In this document: piece by piece, positions 1 to 10,279 of the stretch
How the letters are laid out: every line of letters starts with the position of its first letter
How positions within the stretch are numbered: the first letter of the stretch is position 1
Source of the DNA: Isoetes taiwanensis
Taxonomy: Eukaryota; Streptophyta; Lycopodiopsida; Isoetales; Isoetaceae
DNA length: 64,000 nucleotides
NCBI GenBank assembly: GCA_021234155.1
Contig: JAJEKV010000147.1
Location: 1,241,910 to 1,305,909 of the forward strand
Direction of reading: 5' to 3'
Program-made: the position numbers and the translations under genes
The notes under the pieces: model-generated
The model's database searches: none
What the model saw: the letters and a program-made list of their open reading frames with translations, nothing else
What the model was told of the DNA's origin: nothing

Positions 1-899
1 TTCTTTGCTTTTGATGCTATGTATTATACTTCATTGGATTATATTGTTCTTGTCTAGTGTTGCACCATAGGTTCTTGTGTCTTTGAGTTGTTATCTTTGT
101 TATTTAAGATTGCAAAATTTTCTATGCATGTAGAGGCAGCTATGAGATCCCCACTTAGTCACGAGAACTAACCTCTTAAGTGCATGTGCAGTGAGTGAGC
201 ATGGTGATGCTTGGGTTAGTAGCCGCGGTGCAGTTGGAGGTTGACATTAAGTTATTGGGAGAGCCTAAATGTTAAACTGCTAAGTTGGATGACGTACCTT
301 TTGAGCATGTATTGAGGATATAGTTTCCTCTAGATGCTATTGCATTGATAATTTATCTTTGATTATGTTTGAGTAAGAAGATTCAATTCTTCGCCAACAC
401 TATCAAATTTGACAAGTTTTTCATATCAACCTAGATTTAGAGTTGAATTGACAAGATCCCGAGTTGCCAAGAGGCTCAACTCGGCAGGCTCGTCGCATCT
501 TTTCAGCAGGCCTTCAAGCGTTGCGGGCCCATTGCCACTGTGTAGGCCCAGTGAGGGAGATGAGAATAATTCATATTGACCACTTTCTGAAAGTAGACAA
601 TGTGGCGGTCAAGCGCTGCCTTCTTGACAAAATAAACATAAATGACCAAAACATGCATTGCATCTGGACATGATAGATAGGCAGGCAGGCAAGTAGGTAG
701 GTAAAGTTTTTATTGTGTCCGCGTGGACTATAAAGTTGGGCCATCGAACGGGTACATAGCAAATGGCATAAGCCTAAATGCAACCTAGGGACTAAGCCCC
801 ATCACAAAATACAATAACAGATACAAGAAATTTATTGTGGCGGCCAAGGCCGCCATGAACATTTCTCTTCCTCGACAACTCTTGCTCAAAAAGACGCAT
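1..899. other. no gene recognised
   Basis: I see no supported gene, RNA or element end here. Open frames are short (70 codons or fewer) and resemble nothing I know. A short GGCA/GGTA-rich tract lies near 668-702. Confidence 0.5.
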
Positions 900-1165
900 G
901 GAATCTAACTGATGGTGTCTTCAGAATACACAGGATTTGAATGTTCATGTGTTTGTAGAATAGGTGGATGTTGCGCATTGCGATCATGAGTTTATCACCA
1001 ATGATACACCTAGAGAACACATGGAATGGTACACCTAGAGAACACATGGAATCTAACTGATGGTGTCTTGAGAACACATGAGATTTGAACCTGTGCTATT
1101 TCCTTGTGTTCATATGCCCGTAGGATAGGTGGATGTTGTGCATTGCGGCCATAAGATTATTATCA
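900..1165. repeat. diverged direct repeat pair (~115 bp units)
   Basis: A block starting GAATCTAACTGATGGTGTCTT at about 900-1015 is repeated with changes at about 1049-1165. Both copies go on to 'ataggtggatgttg(c/t)gcattgcg'. A smaller repeat, 'tacacctagagaacacatggaat', is doubled between them. No coding content was seen. Confidence 0.6.
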
Positions 1166-1511
1166 ATGATGATGTGGGTTTTGAGCCTGGGTGGAGAACA
1201 TCCATACTCAACGAACTGACTACTAGGTTACCACTGCGATGGTTTTTTTTGTTTTCTTTATATAAATTTTTTTATTTTTTTATTTTGGATACCACCCAAT
1301 GGTAGCCAGTGGGTTTTGAGTCTGGGTGGAGAACATCCATATCCAACGACCTAACCATTAGGTTACCACTGCGATAGTTTTTTGAATTCTTTATCTTATA
1401 GTAAATCTCTCTTTTGTACCGTCTGATGGTAGCCAATGGGTTTTGAGCCTGGCTAGGGGCTGCCCCATAACCAATGACCTGACCACTAAACAACCATCGC
1501 GATGGCCACAT
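1165..1511 (-). repeat. tandem tRNA-like SINE heads (three copies)
   Basis: Three related units of about 120-140 bp begin near 1165, 1310 and 1435. Read on the minus strand, each starts with a tRNA-like head: an A-box-like TGGTAACCTAGTNGTYAG, then about 30 bp later a B-box-like CCAGGCTCAAAACCC. The unit ends in an A-rich stretch (about 1225-1280 on the complementary strand). Polymerase III boxes followed by an A-rich tail are the hallmarks of tRNA-derived SINEs. The third copy is the most diverged. SINE origin is inferred from the boxes; I did not fold the heads. Confidence 0.55.
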
Positions 1512-2042
1512 ACTTGACTCTATTGATAGTAATATTTAGGCAAGAATCTCATGGTGATTAGACAACATTCCACCTAGCCCACGGGCTGAAAAGAAAGTGG
1601 ATTCTTTTTTTATTGTCTGGTATCTCATTGAACTAGTATCTTATGTAATAGAGTTAGGATACTCTAGATCGCCGTAATGAATATTACCAACATAGAGATA
1701 AGTAAAAGGATGCATCTTATTTATCCATACTGAAAAATATGAAGAGATAGACATGGATAAGAGGACGCAAGTTATTTATAGTTGAACTCTTTCGATGTGG
1801 TGTGATCCACATCGTCATGTCAGGAGATCTAACATGTGCAAATGTGATGATTGATACGTAAACAACATTAGATGCATTTTGATCACAATCTACAAATCAG
1901 AATAACGTAGTGAATGTATCTTGATGACACTGCGATTTCAAATAGAATGGTTCATCCATCATTTTTTCAATTTGGGTAGTATAGGTATTATAACCTTTAG
2001 TGGAATCAATTTCTGATCAACAATAAAAACGAATGTACCTGA

Positions 2043-4130
2043 TCATAAAAATAGTTCCTTGTATACAATGTTCGTAGTGGATTTTGTAGTATAGAGGAGC
2101 ATTAATATATCTTTCCTATTTCGAACATGAGTGAAGGCCGTATATAGTTGACCATGTGCAAAGACATTTGTACGAAGATCAATGACGATACGATCTAACA
2201 TGAGACCCTGGCCGCTATTAAACGTACTCAAATATGATAATCGAAGGGGTAATTGACATCTGTGAATAGTCCATGGATGTTTTTCTGGTTGTAGAAAAAA
2301 TCTATTCTATAAATCGTCGCCCAATAGTCTCATCATTACAAATTTTTCATGCATGGATTTAATTACAACCCTCACATTCTTCACAAAACCCTTTTCCATG
2401 TCCAATCTTTTCATTATGTGGCATATTGCCCCTACCTTAAGCCTCAATTTATGCTTAGGGAACCCAGAGTGTGTAAAGTTATTCAAGAAGTCTGAAGTCG
2501 CATATGGATGATCATCTATGAGCTCATCTTGTTCAGTGACATCATCATGACTATAATATGGCTATATATCAACAAACCGCATTAGCTCTAGATAATCTGC
2601 ATTGCGTACTGGCTGGTTCAACCTTAACACTTGGAAAACCCTCCACAATACTGATGATTTTATAGGTGCATTGAATGCTGCAATCCTTCCCCCTCCCTTA
2701 ACAACGGGAGCAACCTGCCTCAAATCCCCACATGCTACCAAATGTTTCCCCCTAAAAAAAAGATTTTTTTTACATAATCATTACAATGCATAATTCGCAC
2801 TTTCTATAACAGCCTTATTAGCCACTGGAAATTCGTTCGAAATACTAACTTTGGCCTTAATGAACACTCGTGCCGCTCCCGAGTCTTCTCCAACATTGAG
2901 TGAATTCCAACATTATTTTCAATCACTGGAATCTGGAATAACGAATGTGTTGTTCGTCCTTCAGGGTACAAACACGCTGAAAGTGTTGTTGTAGTGTTGT
3001 TGCCATGTATGAAGAAACATAAATAATCTAAAAGATATGTTTTCGCTGTGCCAGCTTTTCCATCCAAAAAGATAGCCTCATTACTTTGTGGAGACTCTAA
3101 GCATTGCCTTAAAAACCTATATATGTCCAACTGATTATCTGTCATAGTGCTTGACATTTGCATTGCATCATTTAAGTATGATGCATAATCAGAAAATTTT
3201 TCCATTTCATGCATTACATCTCTTGCGATGCATCATTGCAATTGAAGACCAATGTCACGATGCTAGTGTCATGTTGAATAAATTTGTTAATTAAATATAG
3301 AGATTCATTAAAAGCGATTGAGTCATCATTTCGATATTCATCCATTAAGTCAAGACTCATGTGTACCCAAAACTTGGTCCATAGATCAATTGCTGGTCCT
3401 TGGTCAAATAACAAAATTGCAAAAAGAAAACAAAGCTGTATAGGACTAAGTGAGAGAGAAACTACCTCCTCCATAACTAACATTGCCCCATTGTGTGCTG
3501 CAAGCAAACCCCCAGCTTCTGCAGCTTGTTGATATGTTTGGTAATGCTGGTTATTAACGATCTTCAATTCATCCCATGTCCTTGCGAACCGATGTAATAA
3601 TATTTGACTTAAATAAAATGCCTCGCCGACTTTAGGCAGTAGTAAACGTATCCTACATATCAATGGTTGCTTTGTCCTCTTCTTAATGATGTTTCGTGTG
3701 AAGACTTCTTGCTCTTGTTCCACGTAAGTTCCATTATCTGCCAATAATCTATTATTACGTGGCATCAATGTATATTGTTCATAATATTGGATGTATGTAC
3801 ACGTGTCAAACATTGAATCCAAAAAGGCCGTAAAAAATAACGATCCAACAATGATTTCGTATTTAACCGTGGCAAGTGCAGAGGCAACCTATAACAACAG
3901 GAGATTTATTTGTTATATCATAAGACATAATCCGCCAAGATGCTTCCATGGCTGACAGGTAGCGAGCCTTTAAACAATCTTGTATTTCATTTCTATGACA
4001 TGATCTTGGAACATGTTTACGAGAGGTATCCTCAGAATCATGTCCTGCAATGCTCTCTTCGTTAATAACGTGTGTATTTTGTGGAATACCAACTCTTTCA
4101 TCACTAGAAATCAACGGTGATTCTATAGCT
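2043..4130 (-). pseudogene. Helitron Rep/helicase C-terminal half, decayed
   Basis: This is the 3' half of a Helitron transposase gene, read leftward in several frames. From the 5' side, 3863-4114 carries the 'RYLSAMEASWRI' segment typical of Helitron Rep/helicase proteins. Next, 3214-3822 has 'RIRLLLPKVGEAFYLSQILL' and the 'GLL...LCFLFAILL' region. Then 2804-3214 holds a PIF1-type Walker A, GKAGTAKT, where GxAGTGKT is usual. Between 2804 and 2240, split frames still read 'VACGDLRQVAPVV', a PIF1 motif. Finally 2043-2231 carries the C-terminal 'VFAHGQLYTAFTHVR...NIVYKE' block. Frameshifts and stops make it non-functional. The right side is cut at 4130 by another element. I did not confirm the 3' hairpin and CTRR end. 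Confidence 0.85.
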
Positions 4131-4166
4131 GGGTAAAAGAAAGCTAGGGTGTTTAAAAAAATGCCC
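4131..4166 (+). repeat. left terminus of RING-gene DNA element
   Basis: The sequence beginning GGGTAAAAGAAAGCTAGGG marks the point where Helitron coding similarity stops. The same start, GGGTAAAAGCACGCTGTGG, occurs inverted at 52419-52452, upstream of a related gene on the opposite strand. About 26 of 35 positions agree by eye. I read it as the terminal inverted repeat of one transposon family. The opposite end here was lost to the retrotransposon at about 5.59 kb. Confidence 0.5.
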
Positions 4167-4410
4167 TTACATTATGTATAATGTAGGACATGTAGGCACC
4201 CGTTTTTGTTATTTTTTTTTATTTTAGTTACTTGGGATATGTAATCATTAGGAGTAGCCACGTCAGCAATTCAAAATTATAAGTGGCAGTGGCAACCAGA
4301 ATGGACCTTCATTGCAATTTTTCGGAGGGAGATTGCGAAGTGTTTCCTGTTTAGGAAAAAAAATTGCCGCCGTTCCAATTTTTTGTGTTTGTGAGTGATC
4401 AACGAACTAA

Positions 4411-5585
4411 TTCGACTGTAACTTATTCTTCTTCCTCGAAATCCTTGCCCAAATCCAAGCAATAGACACCTTTGCCTCCCGGAAGTCACCCAGATTAAAC
4501 AAGAATTTGAAAATAGTCGATTCTAGCAAGAAAGCCGAAAAAAACAAGAGGAAGGTTCAAGCTTCTGAGGAACCAGGGCCAAAAAGAAGACTTATTTGTG
4601 AAGAACCCACTGTTGTGGAAGCAAAGCATGTAAGATGTGTCAATGCAGATGAAATTTTTCCAGATTTACAACAGATAATGGACGAGCAGTGGGGGCCCAA
4701 AGACATACGGGGGTTCAAAGAATCTAGCGTGAAGCCAGAGTGGGCCAAGAACTTCTACAAACGTTATGAAATTGTTTTTGGTAAGCGGGAGGTCACAAAT
4801 CGCCATGTACCTGAGTACTTTGCTCGTGCATTTGCCCTTCAATTGACAGGTAAAAAAGTAGATTGGGATACTTTTAAAGTTTTGGCCAAAGATTTGGCAA
4901 AGGGAGGAGCAAAAGAATCTGCTATTACAGAAGAAATTGGGACCTCTAAATCCACATCCAAGGTTCCTAAATTTCAGCAAGGATTTTACCCTAAGGAAGA
5001 GCTTGAATTTGCAGAAACTCTGTTGCAGCAGTGTCATGGAGAATTAATTAGCAGCAAATCCAAGGTTGAAGAACTAAAAATTCAGCAGGCAGAATTACGT
5101 GACAATATAAATAAGATTTCAGGAAGATAGGATGCACATGAAGAGGACCTAGCACAGATACAAGAAGACATCAATAGTGTTCTCGACGACCTTCAAGCGA
5201 AATAAGAGAGACTGGCGGGGAGGTTGACCTTTGATGAGGGATAGAACCGGAAGGAAGAAATGTTTGAAGAGAATTCAGGAGCCATTGGAGAAAGCCATTC
5301 GGAAAAGGAGGTATGTGAAAAGAGGATTGCGTAACTTGAGGAGGCTCACAAAGTTCGGTTTGAGTGTCTTTGCAGACGGCTTGATGATATGCATAAGTAC
5401 ATGATGCATTCTGCAGCGATTCTCCTTCAGCCCAAAACAAGCTTAGTGATCTCTCCAGCTGAAGAAAAATTCATATCTGTGCATGGATGTGTGTTTTGTA
5501 GTAATGGCTTTGCTAATAATGAACCTATCCTAGTTGCTCCATGCGAGCATTCATTTCATATCTTCTGTTTCTCATATTCTATTTC
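4411..5585 (+). pseudogene. transposon coiled-coil/RING gene, in-frame stops, 3' truncated
   Basis: One frame runs about 390 codons with no frameshift but four stop codons, near 5128, 5203, 5242 and 5329. The first stretch is lysine-rich and basic. A middle block, 'WAKNFYKRYEIVFGKRE' followed by 'VDWDTF', resembles the second exon of the minus-strand gene at 51690-52041. A long E/K/L/Q-rich segment suggests a coiled coil. A RING-like finger follows: CVFC, then CEHSFHIFC, matching C-x2-C and C-x-H-x2-H-x2-C. The last metal pair is missing because retrotransposon sequence begins near 5590. There is no ATG; the frame is open from 4411, so the true start or first exon is unknown. RING proteins often act as ubiquitin ligases; the role here is unknown. 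Confidence 0.6.
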
Positions 5586-5589
5586 TGCT

Positions 5590-6081
5590 GGACTATCCTG
5601 CCCAAGAGCATGCAACACTAGTAGAAACTTTTCTATGACATTACTCAAGCAAAGTTCTCGGGCCTTCCCTTCAGCAACCCACTTCTGCAGGTTTTCCTGT
5701 ATCAACCCCAGGGTGTTCCGGAACCTGGCTTGTTCAGCCCTTATCTCGTTCAGTTCCCCAGTTAAACGATTGATATGACCTACATTTTCGTCGGGTAAAT
5801 TCTCACCTACCGGACCCCGCTCAGTACTTGCTCCCGGAGCATTCCCAGCATTTTCATTATCAGTATTAGCTGCACTTGCAACATTTACATGATCAGCACC
5901 TACAGGAATGGCTGCTTCAGAAGCAGCTTCTAGGGGTGCTCCCCCCATCCAACTCGAACTCGAGCAATTCATCGTCTAAATGAATGTCCTCGAGGGCGGG
6001 TATTATGCCCTCTTCAGGTGGATGCACTTCATGCAATCCGTCAATAGGTCTAGCTGGCATATCAGGCACAGGTTCAGCCAT
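5590..6081 (-). pseudogene. LTR retrotransposon gag, N-terminal fragment
   Basis: Translation starts at the ATG at 6081, only three bases past the primer-binding site. It opens 'MAEPVPDMPARPIDG' and shifts frame near 5960 into a stretch continuing 'APLEAASEAAIPVGADH'. The acidic start and a heptad-like segment 'LTGELNEIRAEQARF' fit the N-terminus of a plant retrotransposon gag. The element is cut at about 5590, so capsid, zinc knuckle and pol are absent. Gag identity rests on position after the PBS rather than on a conserved domain. Confidence 0.6.
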
Positions 6082-6084
6082 TGG

Positions 6085-6096
6085 GCTCTGATACCA
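6085..6096 (-). other. retrotransposon primer-binding site (tRNA-iMet)
   Basis: Minus-strand TGGTATCAGAGC is the standard plant primer-binding site complementary to the 3' end of initiator tRNA-Met. It lies one base inside the LTR end at 6098, which fixes the orientation as leftward. Confidence 0.9.
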
Positions 6097-6097
6097 C

Positions 6098-7028
6098 TGT
6101 TACAGCACAAAAAATTTTCCCAATGAAACAATCCTTGCCCGCATAGTAAACGCCGACTAGTTTCCACCCATGCCTCCGATCCCAGATCCCCCTCGCTAAT
6201 CACGTTGGTTGCTTCCACAGGAAGCCTTCTCAACAGACTGGATTCGTCCAGAACCCTGCCCTAGATTAATATCAGTCGGCTGCCCAACTCAATCCGGCTC
6301 CTGGCAGTAACAATCTACCTTGGGGCCACAATCACAGCCTCGGGCTGCAAATCCGAGCTCAAAGCCCAAGTCTTGAATCAAACAGAATGTTCTGATAGCA
6401 TAATCGGCTCTTCTTTTCCAAAGACCCAATTTCGATGCCCAACCCAATTCTTCCTCCCGGCTTTATAATCCGCCTTCTGAAGTTCACTGACAGTCCCCTA
6501 TGCCCAAAACTGGCCAGCTTAGCCTTTTACCCGATCCGAATCCATGCTCTATAGCTCAACTAATCGATCTGGCAGCCGGATCTTGATACAATTCGTTTCC
6601 TTCTGTTATATGGTTCAAAGAACCCATCCAACCATTCGATGCCATGTGTCCCTTTTAATAAACATTTATAACCATAGCTAACTAATTATTCTTCTATGTT
6701 AATACATTTGGCCCCTAGTGCCTATATAAGTTCCATTAACATTAATACAATAATGTTAACCATGCACCCACATGGATTTTTTGCCTCCGCAACCCCGCTA
6801 GCTCTTTCCGCGCTAATATTTAGTAATATTAGTGCCCCCCCAGCAAACCATTACCCGATGCTAACCATTATTACCACTTATCCCGCATTCCGTCACCATA
6901 GACTGATTACAGTCAACATGACCTATTAAATCACAACTGCACGGCAATCGCGACCAACAGTACCCCCGTGCTCATGGACGCCCGTCAAGGGCCCGATTCC
7001 GGCTATGCCCTTGGGAGCACCTGTAACA
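6098..7028 (-). mobile_element. 5' LTR of a truncated LTR retrotransposon (931 bp)
   Basis: The segment is bounded by TGTTACAG and CTGTAACA, an 8-bp inverted repeat with the canonical TG...CA ends, and is followed on the minus strand by the PBS. The internal region survives only to about 5590; the 3' LTR is absent from this window. I did not assign it to Copia or Gypsy because pol is missing. Confidence 0.8.
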
Positions 7029-7046
7029 CATATCCATTTCCAAATC

Positions 7047-7361
7047 CAAGGGGGATTCACTTGTGTTATGCATATAAACCATCTGAATGTATGCTAAGGG
7101 GTTTTTTATTGCCTATTTCGTACTTATAATAAGGGGTATTTACCATTAATTTCACTTGTCTAGTTGTATTTTAGGGAGTATAAACCATCTGAATGTATGC
7201 TAAGGGGTTTTTTATTGCCTATTTCGTACTTATAATAAGGGGTATTTACCATTAATTTCACTTGTCCAGTTGTATTTAAGGGTATATCAAGCCAGTTTTT
7301 TGCGTATGATAAGGGGGTTTTGCCTGACCCTAGGGATGCGGATGCCATATGAATCCCCTGG
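7047..7361. mobile_element. MULE-like MITE with internal tandem duplication
   Basis: The ends are CAAGGGGGATTCAC and, inverted, CCAGGGGATTCA. The 9-bp flanks (7038-7046 and 7362-7370) agree at 7 of 9 positions. A second member with the same ends lies at 18601-18845. Within it a 106-bp unit (from 7073) is repeated in tandem (from 7179). A 9-bp target duplication is characteristic of Mutator-like elements. No transposase is encoded; the 62-codon minus-strand frame across the repeat is likely incidental. Confidence 0.6.
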
Positions 7362-7370
7362 GTTCAAATC

Positions 7371-9460
7371 ATACCCAATCATCTTCTGGAACCTATAGGG
7401 CCCAACCATCTGAAGGAAGCAACTCATCCTGAATTGCTAGAAGCCCGTACATGGACTTGACAAAGTCGGAAGGATCAATCTTTGGGTTACATTGCCATAT
7501 CTATCCTCTGCCTTGTGGGGGATGGCACTGTTAGTAAAGGTTATAGTTCAATGTACCAGTAAATCATTTAAACACTTATAAAAGATAAAAACCGAATGTT
7601 TGTATGTACAAACTGCATTCATGAGTAATATCTAAGACTCCGTCCTTTTACAAATTAATTGAGAAACTTGAAGTTGATCATCAAATTACATTAAAATATC
7701 AATCTTAGACATGCAATGCTTGTGGTTTCAATGATGTCAATCAATCTAGTCTAGTTTTGATCTCGACTTAAAAATAATCTTTTCTTAGTAAATATGGTTC
7801 TCATGAATTGTGAAGAATAATACTGATTATAGCTTTAGACAGAATAATAGAAAGAAAACTTAAAAACTTTATTGAGAATTTAGATGTATTGCACTAGTTC
7901 TTTTAACCATTTAACCGGATCCACCTCCGAAAGGCTAGAAGGCTATCTCACTGGTTTTTCACCACCACTGGTTTTCACAATTCCAGTCTCCAATGAACTG
8001 GCTAAAAAATTCTGGATGAGGTTGTGGCGGCTCAAAATCACCGCTGGCTGACATTCATAAGCTCAGCATCTGACTGTTTATGTCAGAAAAAGGGGTTTTT
8101 TTCGCATTGATTCTGATTCAGGAACTTGGGGTTTGGATCCATGGTTCATCCAGGTGATCTTCAATTTTTTTGTATGTAATCTGGCAGAAAAGCTATTTCT
8201 CAGTCTCTTTTACTTTTACTGCTATGTTGCTTTATGTTAAGCCAGGTTGTGTAGAGTAGTAAGGTTGGTTATGGCTTGTTCTAAGGTTAACCAGCTTTAT
8301 GGTAATTGTAAGAGGATTCATTGATGCTTTTATCCCATGATCTGATTCTTAAGTCTATCAATTTGTTGGACACCTTTGACGTTAATGCTTTTTAATGGGA
8401 GATGATAGCTACATTAAAATTACGTAAATTAATCTTCTTGTTGGATATCCTAAATATTTTTTGGATCTTTAGTTTACCTAGCAAAGTATGATGCTGGATC
8501 AGAAATTATAGAATCAAGTGGCGAGAGGCTTTGATTTTTATTGAATGAAGTTTATAGAGGGTCAATCTAGAGAACAGACTATATGGAATGCATGGCAATC
8601 TAGAGGTTTCTCCAACAATGCACCATATTTTTTTGGTAGTCTAGCTGTTGGTTGGGCTGGTTTATAGGGGTTCCTATTCGTGGCGAGCTACGAGAACTGG
8701 ACAGTCTCGATTACGGAAATACAATTGCAGCATTATCTATATAACTCTTTCTAGTTGATATTTTTTTTTCTGTTCCTCTTGATTGCTTATGAATTGCTTA
8801 GTAAATTGGAGACTCTTCTTGTGCTGAATCTATATCTGGCCGCAAAGGGTAACAGGGCTTGCTATGGCGACATGGGCATCTTGGATTTGTTGCAGAAAAG
8901 GTAACAGTTATTCCTCAAGAAGATGATGATTTTTCCATGTAGTAACATAAAGCTGGAAAAGATGAGCATCTCTTTTCCACGTACTTGACTTTTACAGGGG
9001 CTTCTATTTGTTGTTGCAGTTTTCTTTTTCTTTTTTGTTTCCCTGGGGATTTTTCTTGTGCTAAAATACTTCCAGTGTGATTCATGTGCAATCATGTGTG
9101 TGCTATAATTTTCAATCATATGAACACAAATATATTGTCTTAACTTTCAAAAAAAAGGGGTATATCTGCTATTGTAGAAATTCTTTTGAGATGAGTTTGA
9201 AATGGATCAAGAATTTAGAGTACCCATAAGCAATCTATTCTATGGATTTTAGCTCAATTGTTCTTAAGAAGTTGAAAAGTACCTGCACAATGTGCATTTT
9301 ATTTGAAGAAGATTGTCGTTTCCTTTAAATGGACAGTCAGAGGGTGAAATCTTAGAGAGAGGGGTTGCAAGAAACCTAGAAAGAGGGCATGGCAAGAAAC
9401 TCTAGATGGGGAACATGGGTTGTAGGAAATTTAGAGAGAGAATGTGGGCAAGAAGCTAGA
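7371..9460. other. no gene recognised
   Basis: AT-rich DNA without a supportable coding region on either strand. Purine-rich imperfect repeats (GAGAGAG..GGCAAGAAAC) occupy about 9350-9465, ending in four AAATG units at about 9462-9481. Confidence 0.5.
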
Positions 9461-9476
9461 GAAATGAAATGAAATG

Positions 9477-9727
9477 AAATGCAATGGTTCTCTTCTTATA
9501 TAGAAGAGAACCATCATTCTAGGGATAGGGACGCCAGTTTTGGCGCCAGCTCTGCTTTTGGATCCAAGCTTTCTTTGGCACAAGCCTGCTATAGCGCAGG
9601 CTTTCTTTGGCACAAGCCTGCTATAGCGCATGCTTTCTTTGGCCTTTTCTCCCATAAAAGCCTTGTGTCTTCCTGCATTCCTCATCGGCGTTTCCTCTGA
9701 GCTGAATCTTGTTGTTGTACGGAGTTC
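9477..9727 (+). repeat. 248-bp near-identical direct repeat, copy 1
   Basis: This block, starting aatgcaatggttctcttctt, is repeated at 16634-16884 with one difference that I can see (GGCG versus GGCA in 'ctcatcggc'). It opens with a 12-bp hairpin (ATGGTTCTCTTC / GAAGAGAACCAT) and contains two copies of a ~32-bp tandem unit, 'gctttctttggcacaagcct...'. It does not end in CA and has no PBS next to it, so it is not a standard LTR. Confidence 0.75.
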
Positions 9728-10107
9728 TCTTGAGCTCCTTTCCATTCCACTCATCTTTGGCTCCACAAGTTTTTCTCTCTTTACCCAATACATATTTCAA
9801 CCCCATTCATTCTTTCTGCCCAACGTGTTTTTGTTTCAATCATCTCTATTCAGAGTTTTTACTTGTTTTGATCTATTAGATTTCATAGCCTTTGCTTTCG
9901 GGCGATTTGGGTTTTTGCTTTTCAGCTTTTGATTTGTTGAGGAAGCGATTCTGCTTTTGATTCGTTGAGGAAGCGATTCTCCAGTCTGACTCTAGCTTTT
10001 TGGCTTTTGGCGATGTCTCGACTTGCTGCTGGCCGTTTTCGTTTCAACCAAGTCCTCTGGACAATCTAGGCGGCCCGAGCACCTTTGGACATCGCGGGTT
10101 ATCCGCA

Positions 10108-10279
10108 GATTCATTCTTTAAATTATACCCATATCCGAGGCGGTCGCGCCGCTTGGTTTTACTGCTGCAATGTATGGGTTTGAGTTTCGTGAAGATTCAT
10201 TCTTTAAATTATACCCATATCCGAGGCGGTCTTGTTGCTTGGTTTTACTGCAAATGTCTGGTTTGAGTTTCAGTGAAGG
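10108..10279 (+). repeat. 86-bp tandem duplication
   Basis: Two adjacent units start with gattcattctttaaattat (10108 and 10194). They differ at about a dozen positions, for example GGTCGCGCCGC versus GGTCTTGTTGC. Confidence 0.75.
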
